In this document: positions 16,640 through 24,942 of the stretch, piece by piece
How the letters are laid out: every line of letters begins with the position of its first letter
Position numbering within the stretch: the first letter of the stretch is position 1
Assembly: GCA_964529445.1 (NCBI GenBank)
Contig: CAZGWJ010000014.1
Location: forward strand, 1-43,924
Source of the DNA: CAZGWJ01 sp964529445
GTDB lineage: Bacteria; Oederibacteriota; Muellerivitia; Muellerivitales; Muellerivitaceae
DNA: 43,924 bases
Direction: 5' to 3'
The notes under the pieces: generated by a model
The model's input: the letters and a program-made list of their open reading frames with translations, nothing else
Databases searched by the model: none
What the model was told of the DNA's origin: nothing
Program-made: the position numbers and the translations under genes

Positions 16640-17131
16640 TCAGCGGGGAGGGGTCTTCATGTCCTCCAGCATCGCCTGGAGGTCCTCCTCGTGCTCCACC
16701 TCGTCCTCCAGGATCTCGAGGACGATCTTCTCGGTGATGTCGTCCTTGCCCCGGACCATGTCCAGGAGCTTCTTGTAGGTGACGATGGCGCATTGCTCGC
16801 CCTTGATGTTCTGGGCCAGGAGCGCCTTGGTCTCGGGGTTCGAGGGCGTGTCGTAGCCGCAGTTGGTCTCCTTCGCCCAGTCCTCGGGCTTCAAAAGCGG
16901 CGTCCCGCCCAGCTGGGCGATCCGGTCCGCGAGCATCCCGGCGTGTTCCAGTTCCTCCCCGGCGTGCTCCTCCAGTTCTTTGGCCACGATGCCACGCATG
17001 CGGCCCTGGGCCACCTTGGCGCCCACCCAGTACTGGTAGTAGGCCAGCCATTCGTCCGCGAAGGCCTTGTTCAACTGCTTGAGAAGGACCTTGAGGTCCA
17101 GGGAGACGATCTTCCTTCCTTGCGTGCCCAT
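16640..17131 (-). CDS. Ferritin-like protein with two cysteines by the di-iron site (DPSL/thioferritin-like)
   Basis: 163-residue four-helix bundle. Likely di-iron ligands are Glu27 (helix 1), Glu60 and His63 (EELEHAG), Glu112 (GEQC) and Glu144/His147 (EDEVEHEED). Cys91 and Cys114 are 23 residues apart near the site, as in Dps-like (DPSL, thioferritin) proteins, which store iron and use peroxide. The start ATG 17131 has AAGGAG nine bases upstream; longer in-frame starts would cover the promoter. It precedes the ZIP transporter on the same strand, a sensible iron pair. Confidence 0.8.
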   Translation of the reverse strand: MGTQGRKIVSLDLKVLLKQLNKAFADEWLAYYQYWVGAKVAQGRMRGIVAKELEEHAGEELEHAGMLADRIAQLGGTPLLKPEDWAKETNCGYDTPSNPETKALLAQNIKGEQCAIVTYKKLLDMVRGKDDITEKIVLEILEDEVEHEEDLQAMLEDMKTPPR

Positions 17132-17224
17132 GAGCGGCTTCTCCTTATGAAGAGGGATGTTCGGGGAGCCCGGTTGAGGCGTTCGGAGGAGACACACGCC
17201 CGGCCGCCCCGAGGCGACCCGGGG

Positions 17225-17254
17225 ATTATGGGAGAAAAGGGGGCCGAAAGGCAA
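17225..17254 (-). promoter_or_regulatory. Promoter of the ferritin-like gene
   Basis: On the minus strand TTGCCT (complement of 17249-17254) and CATAAT (complement of 17225-17230) are 18 bp apart, about 95 bp before the ferritin-like start. The -35 resembles the TTGCCG of the TRAP operon. Confidence 0.55.
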
Positions 17255-17267
17255 GGGGCTTGGAATC

Positions 17268-18281
17268 TCAGGGGACCAGCACGACCTTGCCGATGTTCCG
17301 GCGCTCCTCGATGTAACGGTGGGCCTGGGACGCTTCCCCGAAGGAGAAGGTACGATCCACGTGGGGACGCACCCACCCCTTCTCCACCCCCTTCAGGACC
17401 TCCCCCATCCAGGCGCGGAGTTTTTCCTTCTCCTTCCACATATAACCCAGGTGCACCCCGAAGACACCCCGGTTCCGGTTCATCAGGTCCACCGGATGCA
17501 GGAACGGGGAGGAAAGGAGGAGCTTGAGGAAACCCCAGACGCCCCAGGAGGACTCGGAAACCGTGGAGACCCCGAAGACCCCGAGCCGACCCGTGCGCGA
17601 GAGGACCTTCAGACTGCGCTTCCAGGAGGCGCCGCCCAGGGGATCGAGGACGAGTTCCACGCCCTTCCCCGAGGTGATCCTCCTCACGGCCCGGACGAAA
17701 TCCTCCTTCCGGTAATCGACCGCGTGACCCAGGCCCCGGGCCTTCAAAAACTCGTGCTTGCCCGCACTGGCGGTGCCGATCGTCCAGGCGCCCAGGTGCC
17801 GCGCGACGTCGAGGGCCGCCAGGCCCACCCCGCTTCCCGCGTTGTGGATCAGGACCGTCTCCTCCGGCTTCAGGCCGCCCATCGCCACGACGAGCTGCCA
17901 GGCGGTGAGGTAGTTCACGAGAAGGCCCGCGGCCTGCTCGAAGGAAAGATTCCCCGGCTTGGGGTAGACCTGGTCCAGGGGCACGGACACCTTCGAGGAA
18001 TAGCCCCCGAAATTCGTGCCCGCCAGCACTTCCCGTCCGATCCACGAGGCATCGACCCCTTCGCCAACGGACTCCACCACGCCGGAGACCTCGTATCCCA
18101 CGACGCCGGGCGGTTCCGGTGCGCCGGGATAGAGCCCCTTGCGAGCCATGAGGTCCGCGAAGTTGACGCCGCAGGCGCGCACCGCAACGAGGACTTCCCC
18201 CGGGCCGGGGCGTGGGTCCGGCGCCTCCCGAAGCTTCAAGACATCGGGAAGACCGTGGCGGGTGACGACGATCTGCTTCAT
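17268..18281 (-). CDS. Zinc-independent MDR-family oxidoreductase (quinone reductase / VAT-1-like)
   Basis: 337 residues. The N-terminal GroES-like domain (RPGPGEVLVAVRACGVNFADLMARKG) lacks the zinc-ligand set of alcohol dehydrogenases. The Rossmann domain carries HNAGSGVGLAALDVARHLG and LDPLGGASWKRSLKVL. The C-terminal HPVDLMNRNRGVFGVHLG fits the synaptic-vesicle VAT-1/quinone oxidoreductase group. It likely reduces quinones or enals with NADPH in the cytoplasm. It is the last gene of a corA-DUF5674-unknown-oxidoreductase run on the minus strand (38-bp gap upstream). Confidence 0.85.
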   Translation of the reverse strand: MKQIVVTRHGLPDVLKLREAPDPRPGPGEVLVAVRACGVNFADLMARKGLYPGAPEPPGVVGYEVSGVVESVGEGVDASWIGREVLAGTNFGGYSSKVSVPLDQVYPKPGNLSFEQAAGLLVNYLTAWQLVVAMGGLKPEETVLIHNAGSGVGLAALDVARHLGAWTIGTASAGKHEFLKARGLGHAVDYRKEDFVRAVRRITSGKGVELVLDPLGGASWKRSLKVLSRTGRLGVFGVSTVSESSWGVWGFLKLLLSSPFLHPVDLMNRNRGVFGVHLGYMWKEKEKLRAWMGEVLKGVEKGWVRPHVDRTFSFGEASQAHRYIEERRNIGKVVLVP

Positions 18282-18319
18282 GGGATGGGACCTCTGTGGA
18301 GTGTTACGCGCCCGCCGGC

Positions 18320-18652
18320 TTAACGGTTCCTCCGGGCGGCCACGGCATAGGAAAGGAAATACCGGCGCCATGACTCGTCGCTGGAAGTGTCCAGTTCGCC
18401 GCCTCGACCGTGTCCAGCCCATATTTCCCGCACCCGGGCCACTTCCCTGGAGCGGTGGCGGTTCTTTGGATCATCCAGGGTCAGGTCGATGAGTTCCAGC
18501 GACCGCTCGAAGGCGCGTTCCGCAAGGTCGGCATTTCCGCGGGCCCTCCAATTGAGACAACGCTCCACCTCGCTGCCGATGTTCGCCATCTGCTCGACGA
18601 GGGACAATTCCTTCCAGCGACCTGCGGCCAGATTCACGTGAACAGGATTCAT
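18320..18652 (-). CDS. Small conserved helical protein, partner of DUF5674
   Basis: 110 residues, almost all helical by eye. Its core LSLVEQMANIGSEVERCLNW, then ERSLELIDLTLDDPKNRHRSREVARVREIW and a C-terminal RRYFLSYAVAARR, looks like a conserved uncharacterised family that I have no name for. It starts inside the stop of the DUF5674 gene (ATGA overlap), so the two are translated together. A small helical protein coupled to another small protein resembles toxin-antitoxin layouts, but nothing in the sequence proves it. The Cys at 32 is the only one. Confidence 0.7.
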   Translation of the reverse strand: MNPVHVNLAAGRWKELSLVEQMANIGSEVERCLNWRARGNADLAERAFERSLELIDLTLDDPKNRHRSREVARVREIWAGHGRGGELDTSSDESWRRYFLSYAVAARRNR

Positions 18653-18990
18653 CCCTTCACCCTTTGGCCCACGATCTCACGGATGCGATCCCGTATCATC
18701 GCGTCCTCGACGCCCCGGCTGCGATTGCCTTGCCCTGGACGTATGTTGATCATCGAATCGAACTCCAACCATTCGGGACCCGTCACGTCCGGATAGAGGT
18801 TGATGCCCCACAGGTGCTTTTGCTGCGAACCTTGCTCCAGAAGCGCGGTTTCCAGGTCGGCGTGGAGTTCGGCATCCAAAGCCAAACACCCCCGCTCGAC
18901 ATCAACGACACCTTTGACCATATCGCCAAAAAGGTTTTGGGCCATTTCCCTGATCTCGGCCCGCGGGATGGAATCACTGACGATTCTCAA
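18649..18990 (-). CDS. DUF5674 family protein
   Basis: 113 residues. The block HLWGINLYPDVTGPEWLEFDSMINIRPGQGNRSRGV is the hallmark of DUF5674 (function unknown). The N-terminal half has IREMAQNLFGDMVKGVVDVERGCLALDAELHADLE. The start is TTG 18990 with AGGAG about eight bases upstream, located only 10 bases after the corA stop. It overlaps the next gene by four bases. Together the pair forms a compact two-gene unit in an operon with a metal channel and an oxidoreductase. Confidence 0.85.
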   Translation of the reverse strand: MRIVSDSIPRAEIREMAQNLFGDMVKGVVDVERGCLALDAELHADLETALLEQGSQQKHLWGINLYPDVTGPEWLEFDSMINIRPGQGNRSRGVEDAMIRDRIREIVGQRVKG

Positions 18991-19000
18991 AGGATCGCTC

Positions 19001-19915
19001 CTACCACTTCCGGATGCGGAGGTAGGCCAGAAAGCCGATCACGGAGGCCAGGGCGATTCCCATGATCACCCAGAACGCGTTGTGCAGGCCCGAGAGGGGG
19101 ATCCGCACGTTCATCGAGAACGCGCTCACCACGAAGGTGGGCACCATGATGCCCACCGTGATGAGGTTGAGGGCCTTCATGAGGATGTTCAGGTTGTTGG
19201 AGACGATGGAGGCGCGGGCCGCGAGCAGGGCCGCCAGGATGTTGGAGAGCATCTCGGCCTGCTTGTAGCACTGGCTGTTCTCGACCTGGATGTCGTCGAG
19301 GAACTCCGCGTCCTCCGGTGTGAGGTCGGTCTTGCCCAGGTTGTGCTTGAGCTTCTCGATGAGGGTGGCGTTGGAATTGATGGCGGACAAGTAGAACACC
19401 ATGCTCTTCTGCAGTTCGAAGAGGTTGATGAGGTAGCGGTTCTCCATCGAGGCGTTGATCTTGTCCTGGAGCTCGTCGGAGATCTTGTTGATGACCTTCA
19501 GGTGCTCCAGGAAGTGGAAAATGGAGCGGTACAGCATCTTGAGGAAGAGGTTGCCGGGCGTGGTCACGCGGCTGTTCATGAAGTAGTCCAGGACGGGCAC
19601 GTCGCAGTCGAGGACGATGACAAGTTGCTTCTTGAAAAGGAAGGCGCCGGTGGAGGCGATGCCCAGCTCGAAATGGGGGCCGCCGGTGTAGGACTTGGGC
19701 CTCTTGAAGATGGCGGCCATGTGCTCCGGCTCGAACTCGAGCCGGGACAACTCGTCGGGGTCGAGAGCCGACAGGAGGGTGTGCTCGTCCACCTTCATCT
19801 CGCCCAGGAGGACCTTCTTCTCCTCCTCGTCGGGGGCCACGTACACGAGGACATGGGCGGGGTCGTCCTGGACCTGCACGAGACGGCCGGCGGTGATGCG
19901 GTACTTCTTGAGCAA
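19001..19915 (-). CDS. corA: CorA-family divalent cation channel with SMN instead of GMN
   Basis: 304 residues. A soluble alpha/beta N-terminal funnel with a long stalk helix (about 130-235) is followed by two C-terminal helices (about 240-262 and 282-300), as in CorA. The pore loop that is normally Gly-Met-Asn reads Ser267-Met268-Asn269 (AFSMNVRIP), with a charged tail LRIRKW. It should carry Mg2+ or another divalent ion through the inner membrane, but the Ser change may alter selectivity. I chose TTG 19915 because GGGGAGG lies seven bases upstream and the product begins MLKKYRI, as in relatives. It is divergent from the HtrA gene. Confidence 0.85.
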   Translation of the reverse strand: MLKKYRITAGRLVQVQDDPAHVLVYVAPDEEEKKVLLGEMKVDEHTLLSALDPDELSRLEFEPEHMAAIFKRPKSYTGGPHFELGIASTGAFLFKKQLVIVLDCDVPVLDYFMNSRVTTPGNLFLKMLYRSIFHFLEHLKVINKISDELQDKINASMENRYLINLFELQKSMVFYLSAINSNATLIEKLKHNLGKTDLTPEDAEFLDDIQVENSQCYKQAEMLSNILAALLAARASIVSNNLNILMKALNLITVGIMVPTFVVSAFSMNVRIPLSGLHNAFWVIMGIALASVIGFLAYLRIRKW

Positions 19916-20024
19916 GGCGCGCCTCCCCTGGGATCCCACACGGACTGCACCAAGGATATTCCAATCCCTCGCGCCTTGCCACTCCGAAGCGGATTTTGTT
20001 GGAACGCCCCCCTCTCCCCGGGGG

Positions 20025-20030
20025 CATAAT
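20025..20030 (+). promoter_or_regulatory. Possible -10 element of the HtrA-type protease gene
   Basis: CATAAT at 20025-20030 lies 38 bp before the start codon. The best -35 (TTGGAA, 19999-20004) is 20 bp upstream, longer than usual, so the promoter call is tentative. Confidence 0.35.
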
Positions 20031-20068
20031 GTCCCCGCCACATCATCCATCCGTTCACGAGGTCAACC

Positions 20069-21586
20069 ATGAGACGATGCCTGCTAGCGATCGCGATCCT
20101 GACCCTCCTGCTTCCCTCCCCCACCCTGCGCGCCCAGGAAAGCGACGCCTTGAAGCACAGCGTCGTGAAGATCTTCACGGTGGTGAAGAAACCCGACTGG
20201 TTCCAGCCCTGGGTCATGGGGCCCCAGTACCAGTCCAGCGGCTCGGGCTGCATCCTCAAGGGCAACCGGATCCTCACCAACGCCCACGTGGTCTCGGACG
20301 CGGTCTTCGTCCAGGTCCTCAAGGTGGGCGACACCGAACGCTTCACGGCCCGCGTGGAGTTCGTGGGCCATGACTGCGAGACGGCCCTCCTCTCGGTCGA
20401 GGACCCCTCCTTCTTCAAGGGCACCACCCCCGTGGCGTTCGGCGACCTGCCGCGCCAGCGCGACAAGGTGGCGGCCTACGGCTTCCCCATCGGGGGCAAC
20501 GAATTGTCCATCACCGAGGGCGTGGTCTCGCGCATCGAGGTGCAGAACTACGTCCACTCCCAGTCGAGCCTCCTGGCCATCCAGACCGACGCGGCCATCA
20601 ACGCCGGCAACTCGGGTGGGCCGGTCTTCAAGGCCGGGAAATGCGTCGGCATCTCGTTCCAGTCCTTCTCCGGCTCCGGCGTCGAGAACACCGGCTACGT
20701 GGTGCCGGTCACCATCATCCAGGGTTTCTTCCGGGATATCGCCGACGGCCGCTACGACGGGGTGCCCAAGCTGGGCGTCTATTCCCAGAAGATGGAGAAC
20801 GAGTCCCTGCGCGCCCGGCACCACATGAAAAAGGGCCAGAGCGGCGTGCTCGTCACCCGCATCACCCCGGGCGGATCGGTCGACGGGATCCTGCGGGAGG
20901 GCGACGTCCTTTTGGCCGTGGACGGGGTGCGGATCGCCAACGACGGGACCATCCCCTTCCGGGGGCTGGAACGCCTCAACTACTCCCACTTGAACAGCCG
21001 ACACCAGGTGGGGGAGAAGGTCGCGCTCCAGGTCCTGCGCGACGGGAAGATCCTGGACCTCACCGCCGTCTATCGCGAGGGAAGGGTCCTGGTCCCCCGC
21101 CCCGCCTACGACACGCTTCCCACGTACTACGTCCACGCGGGACTCGTGTTCACGCGCCTCACCTTCAACTACATGGCCTCCTGGGGCCGGTGGGATTCGG
21201 TGCCTTCCAAGTTCCGCTGGGCCTACGAGGCCCTGACCGCCACGCCGAAGCGGAGCGAGGTGGTCGTGCTGAACCAGATCCTTCCCCACAAGGTCAACGT
21301 GGGATACCACGACATCGAGCAGGTCGTCGTGCGGCGGGTGAACGGGGAGGAGATCGCGGACATGGCGTCGCTCGTGAGGGCCTTCGAGAAACCGGTGGAC
21401 GGGTATCATCTCGTCGAGATGGACCCGGAGTCGGAGAGCGGACGCCGGATCGTGCTGGATGCGGAAGAAGCGAAGAAAGCCTCGAAGGAGATCCTGGAAC
21501 GCTTCGGGTTGCCCGCGGACCGCTCGGAGGACCTCAGGACGGGCGCGCCGCCAGCCGGACCGGATGTCACGGAATCGGAGGAATGA
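20069..21586 (+). CDS. Periplasmic trypsin-like serine protease with PDZ domain (HtrA/Deg type)
   Basis: 505 residues with a signal peptide ending in LRAQ. The catalytic triad is His73 (TNAHVV), Asp102 (GHDCETALL) and Ser182 (INAGNSGGPVF). A PDZ domain follows (about 265-340, GVLVTRITPGGSVDGILREGDVLLAVDGVRI). The C-terminal part (about 375-490, with RRVNGEEIADMASLVRAFE) looks like a second, divergent PDZ-like domain, as in Deg proteases of the plant DegP2/Deg9 type. It degrades or chaperones misfolded proteins in the cell envelope. ATG 20069 has GAGGT upstream. Confidence 0.92.
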   Translation: MRRCLLAIAILTLLLPSPTLRAQESDALKHSVVKIFTVVKKPDWFQPWVMGPQYQSSGSGCILKGNRILTNAHVVSDAVFVQVLKVGDTERFTARVEFVGHDCETALLSVEDPSFFKGTTPVAFGDLPRQRDKVAAYGFPIGGNELSITEGVVSRIEVQNYVHSQSSLLAIQTDAAINAGNSGGPVFKAGKCVGISFQSFSGSGVENTGYVVPVTIIQGFFRDIADGRYDGVPKLGVYSQKMENESLRARHHMKKGQSGVLVTRITPGGSVDGILREGDVLLAVDGVRIANDGTIPFRGLERLNYSHLNSRHQVGEKVALQVLRDGKILDLTAVYREGRVLVPRPAYDTLPTYYVHAGLVFTRLTFNYMASWGRWDSVPSKFRWAYEALTATPKRSEVVVLNQILPHKVNVGYHDIEQVVVRRVNGEEIADMASLVRAFEKPVDGYHLVEMDPESESGRRIVLDAEEAKKASKEILERFGLPADRSEDLRTGAPPAGPDVTESEE

Positions 21587-21589
21587 CGC

Positions 21590-22297
21590 TCAGCCGTTCA
21601 GGAACCGGGCCGCAACCGAAGACAGGAGGGGGCATAAAAAAAGCGCCGGCAGGAAATCCGCCGGCTGCCACTTCCCCACCCGGATCAGTTGGAACCCGAT
21701 GATGACGACGAGAAGGCCCCCCGTCGCGGTGAGGTCCGCCATCACGCGGTCATTCGAGAGGAAGACGGAAAGCCAGGCCGCCGAGAGGGTCAAGGATCCC
21801 TGAACGAAAAGCACGGTCAATCCGGACACCAGCACCCCCCATCCCAGGGTAGCCGCCAGGGTGAGGGATGCCACGAAATCCATGGCCGACTTGATGGCCA
21901 ACAGTTGCCAATCCCCCCTGAGCCCGTCGTTCAAGCTGCCCAGGATGGTCATGGGCCCCACGCAGAAGAGGACGCTGGCCGTCACAAACCCTTCCGTGAA
22001 CCGCTCTCCCGCCTTCAGTCGGTTCCGATGGATCAACCGCTTCAGGAAATCCCCCAAGAGGCCGATGCGCCGTGTCAGCCCCCACGCGGTCCCGATCAAC
22101 CCTCCCGCCACCAGCGATACGAGCGCGAGCAGGGGTTCCTGCGTCTTGAGGAAAAGGGAGATGCCCAGGGCCAGCGTGAACACGCCCATGGCCTTCAAGG
22201 CGTGCTCCTGGAGGGACGGCTTGACCCGGCGGCCCCCCGCCAGGCCCAGCAGGGCCCCGGCGGCGACGGCGGCGGTATTGATCAGGGTTCCGGTCAT
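21590..22297 (-). CDS. DUF554 family membrane protein
   Basis: 235 residues with about seven helices. It begins MTGTLINTAAVAAGALLGLAGG and contains FVTASVLFCVGPMTILGSLNDGL and AIKSAMDFVASLTLAATLGWGV, which define DUF554 (YdfK/YqgA-like). Function is unknown; a transport role is usually assumed. It converges with the protease gene, leaving only three bases between the stop codons. Its own last 80 bases contain a hairpin followed by seven T's on the minus strand (see 21636-21665). Confidence 0.88.
   Translation of the reverse strand: MTGTLINTAAVAAGALLGLAGGRRVKPSLQEHALKAMGVFTLALGISLFLKTQEPLLALVSLVAGGLIGTAWGLTRRIGLLGDFLKRLIHRNRLKAGERFTEGFVTASVLFCVGPMTILGSLNDGLRGDWQLLAIKSAMDFVASLTLAATLGWGVLVSGLTVLFVQGSLTLSAAWLSVFLSNDRVMADLTATGGLLVVIIGFQLIRVGKWQPADFLPALFLCPLLSSVAARFLNG
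21636..21665 (-). terminator. Terminator-like hairpin inside the 3' end of the DUF554 gene
   Basis: On the minus strand GCCGGC, a 9-base loop and GCCGGC are followed by GC and seven T's. It lies within codons for PADFLPALFL, about 45 bases before the stop. It may be chance coding sequence (Leu-Phe-Leu codons) or an early terminator. Confidence 0.35.
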
Positions 22298-22401
22298 GGG
22301 CGCCTTCCCGGGAGGAGGATGTCGTTCAAGGGTGGACCCGGAGGGACGGCCTTGAACGCGCCCATTCTACAGGAAATAGGGCGCCGGAAAGCCGGGGCGT
22401 C

Positions 22402-23643
22402 TCACGGAGAGAGGCAATGGACGTCCCCGATGGGAAGGAGGGTCTTCGGGATGAGGGTGTAGCGGTACACCGGGTCCGTCGAGCAGCAGACGGGGCACCC
22501 GAGCGTGCAGGTCGCGTCCACGATCAGCGACCCGAAGCAGTCCTCCGTGACGCCGTTCACCAGGAACGAGTTGTAGCAGAGGACCGACTGGTAGAGGATC
22601 AGCGAGTGCTGGCCGAAATCCACCCCGGCGCAGAAGGGATTGCCCGGGGAATAGGTGTCACATTCCGCCTGGCTCGTCATGATCACGGGCGTCCCGACGG
22701 TAAGCGGATGCTCCGCGCTGGGCGTGTGGTTCGGCAGAGGTGCGTCGTCCAGGATCGTCACGGGATGCATGCAGGTCGGGGTCGGGGTGGGCGTGAGGGT
22801 CTCCGTGAAGGTCGGGGTGAAGCTCGGCGTGAACGTCTCGGTGCAGGTGCCCGCCGCCCCTCCGCAATAGCCGGTGGAAGTGGGTGTGGGCGTCCGGGTC
22901 GGCGTCCAGGTGGGACTCGGTGTGTGAGTGGGCGTGGCCGACGGAACGATGGGCGGCGTGGACCCGAGAAGCACGTCGTCCAGGTTCCATCCGGAAGCGA
23001 TGAAGGCCGCCGAGCTCAGGACCTGGTGCCCGAAGCGCACCCGCAACTGGACGTTCAGATAGGGGGTCAGGTCGAAGGCCTGGAAGGCCCAGCCCTCGTC
23101 GGTGACGCCCGGCGATCCGCCCGTGCTGAAGAGCTGGATCCAGGCACTGCCGTTCCAAACCTCCACGACCCCTTCCATGTAATAGAGGTAATCGCCGTTG
23201 TACCAGCGCCAGAAGGACAGGTGGAGGGATGAAAAGCCCGTCGCATCCCACGCCGGGGAGGTCAGATAGTAGAACTCGTGGGCCTGGGTCGAAACGTTGC
23301 CCCCGATGACGGCTCCCGCCAGGTAATTGTCCGCCGTATTCGTATGGTCGAAAGCCGGGTCGGGAAAACCGTAACCTTGGCCGCTGGAGGCCACGGCGGG
23401 TCCCCTCTGCCATTCGGGGCCGTAGGTCCATCCCCGGTCCACGCTGAAGTCGTCGAAGAAAAGCATCCCCACCGGCGTGGCCGTGGCCGCGGGCAGGACG
23501 GGAGGCGCCGGGGAAGGCCGGGTCGGGGAGGATAGCTTCTGGCGGCAAGCCGCCGCGCCCAATAGGACGGCCAGGACGAGAAAGGGCATCGCCCAACCGG
23601 CCAGGGATCGGGATCGTTCAGCGCGAGGCGATGCGATTCTCAT
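22402..23643 (-). CDS. Cys-rich secreted lipoprotein-like protein with Thr-Pro linkers
   Basis: 413 residues. A signal sequence runs to a possible lipidation Cys33 (LLGAAAC, weak lipobox). Residues about 60-210 form a beta-sandwich-like domain (FFDDFSVDRGWTYGPEW to SGWNLDDVLLG) like carbohydrate-binding or MAM-like modules of secreted proteins. A Thr-Pro linker (TPTHTPSPTWTPTRTPTPT) follows, then a C-terminal domain rich in Cys (about ten), including CTLGCPVCCS. ATG 23643 has GGAGG six bases upstream and overlaps the DsbA-like gene by 26 bases. It is the last gene of the disulfide cluster and a likely client of it. Confidence 0.75.
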   Translation of the reverse strand: MRIASPRAERSRSLAGWAMPFLVLAVLLGAAACRQKLSSPTRPSPAPPVLPAATATPVGMLFFDDFSVDRGWTYGPEWQRGPAVASSGQGYGFPDPAFDHTNTADNYLAGAVIGGNVSTQAHEFYYLTSPAWDATGFSSLHLSFWRWYNGDYLYYMEGVVEVWNGSAWIQLFSTGGSPGVTDEGWAFQAFDLTPYLNVQLRVRFGHQVLSSAAFIASGWNLDDVLLGSTPPIVPSATPTHTPSPTWTPTRTPTPTSTGYCGGAAGTCTETFTPSFTPTFTETLTPTPTPTCMHPVTILDDAPLPNHTPSAEHPLTVGTPVIMTSQAECDTYSPGNPFCAGVDFGQHSLILYQSVLCYNSFLVNGVTEDCFGSLIVDATCTLGCPVCCSTDPVYRYTLIPKTLLPIGDVHCLSP

Positions 23644-24463
23644 GGACTTCCTCCACCACGTCGAGGATGGCTTCCATCCCGACCTCGTAGACGTATTTCC
23701 TGCCGTCGATGAAAAGCGTGGGCGTCGATTCGACCTTGTACTTCAACCCTTCCTTCTTGGACTGCACCAGCGCTTCCCTCGTCGCCGGGGCCGCCACCAC
23801 GGCCTCGAAAGCGGCCTTCTCCATCCCCGCCTCCCCGGCCCGGATCGCGAGGTTTTTGGGGCAGAAGGAATCGAATCTCGCGTAGAGATCCAGCGTGAAG
23901 GGCCAGAACCGGCCCAGCCGCGCCGCGGCCGTCATGGCCAGCCCCCCCTCGATGGAGCCGGGATGGTCCTTGATGGGGAACAACTTGTAGTAGAGGCGCG
24001 CCTTGCCCTTCAGGACGCCCTTCGTAACGGCCTCATAAAGACCCGGAACGATGACCTTGCAATAGGGGCACCGGGAGCAAGCGAAGCAAACGATTGTCAC
24101 CGGAGCTCCGGGCTCGCCCGCGCACATGGCCTCCTCCAGCGTAAGAACAACGGCCTTTCCCATGGGGAGGACGGACTGCGCCCTCCGGGACAGGCCCCGT
24201 TCCAGCTCGGCGCGGTCCTTCCCCGAGGAAACCCTCCGGCAAAGGTCCGCGGTCAGCCGTAGGACCAGGGGTTTCGGCGGTTTTTCGGCCAGGCATTCCT
24301 TGAAGGTGCCATCACAGGCGTCATAGGGATGGAGGGTCGCCAGCACGCCTTCCCACAGCACTTTTTTCTCCGGAGGGAGTCCCTCGCAGGGGGCCTGGGC
24401 CAGGGCCGTAGCCGCGACCGTCAAGCCCGCCAGTAGGGCGGCGATGATAACCGGGATCCTCAT
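23618..24463 (-). CDS. Secreted DsbA-like thioredoxin-fold protein
   Basis: 281 residues with a signal peptide ending ALAQA. An N-terminal part with four Cys (26, 50, 57, 75) precedes a thioredoxin fold. Its active site is Cys132-Pro-Tyr-Cys135 in CFACSRCPYC, with two further Cys just before it. The cis-Pro loop is STPTLFIDGRKYVYE. It should oxidise or isomerise disulfides in the periplasm. ATG 24463 has AAGGAG eight bases upstream and overlaps the stop of the MauE-like gene. The second DsbA-like protein of the cluster is fused to VKOR (28017-29189). Confidence 0.88.
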   Translation of the reverse strand: MRIPVIIAALLAGLTVAATALAQAPCEGLPPEKKVLWEGVLATLHPYDACDGTFKECLAEKPPKPLVLRLTADLCRRVSSGKDRAELERGLSRRAQSVLPMGKAVVLTLEEAMCAGEPGAPVTIVCFACSRCPYCKVIVPGLYEAVTKGVLKGKARLYYKLFPIKDHPGSIEGGLAMTAAARLGRFWPFTLDLYARFDSFCPKNLAIRAGEAGMEKAAFEAVVAAPATREALVQSKKEGLKYKVESTPTLFIDGRKYVYEVGMEAILDVVEEVHENRIASR

Positions 24464-24942
24464 TCGGCGGCTCCTTTCAAGGCGCGAAAACGGTCGACCC
24501 CCAGGGGGGCCCGGTCGAGGAACAGTATATAGAGGCAAAGCGCCAGCCAGCCCAGGTCCCTCAGGACCGTGATCCAGGAGATGGGATCATCCTCCATCCC
24601 CTGGGAGGCGAAACAACCGCAGGACATGTCGAGCCCCTTCGACACGGCGATGACGAGGGCCACGGTGAAAAGGGCGATCATCCCTGTGACGAGGAGGGCC
24701 GCCGCCCGGTTCCGGATCCCCGCCATGAGCATCAGTCCCGCCGCCAGTTCCACCCAGGGAAGCACGATGGCCATGGCGTTCACGAGGTAGAGGGGAAGGA
24801 TCTGGTATGTGGCGATGTCCAGGGCGAAGGACGCCGGATGCAGGATCTTGTGCCAGGAAGCCGCCACGAAGAGCCCCCCCATGTAGAGACGCACGATGAG
24901 GGCCAGCCAGGGGTTCCATCGGCGGAAGAGAGCGTGGTTCAT
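24460..24942 (-). CDS. MauE/DoxX-family membrane protein
   Basis: 160 residues with four helices. The motif SCGCFASQG (Cys108, Cys110) in the loop before the last helix is typical of MauE-like proteins, which support disulfide-bond formation in methylamine dehydrogenase and related systems. RLYMGGLFVAASWHKILHP at the N-terminus is DoxX-like. It likely relays electrons between periplasmic thiols and the membrane. It overlaps the rhodanese-like gene (ATGA) and the DsbA-like gene, so this trio is tightly coupled. Confidence 0.88.
   Translation of the reverse strand: MNHALFRRWNPWLALIVRLYMGGLFVAASWHKILHPASFALDIATYQILPLYLVNAMAIVLPWVELAAGLMLMAGIRNRAAALLVTGMIALFTVALVIAVSKGLDMSCGCFASQGMEDDPISWITVLRDLGWLALCLYILFLDRAPLGVDRFRALKGAAE

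Noticed and set aside
18800..20029. A 409-residue plus-strand frame opposite corA
   Set aside because: It is Glu/Asp/Val-rich low-complexity sequence antisense to the clear CorA frame.
19916..20068. Mg2+ riboswitch between corA and the protease gene
   Set aside because: I find no long conserved structure; the space holds only a ribosome site and weak promoter elements.
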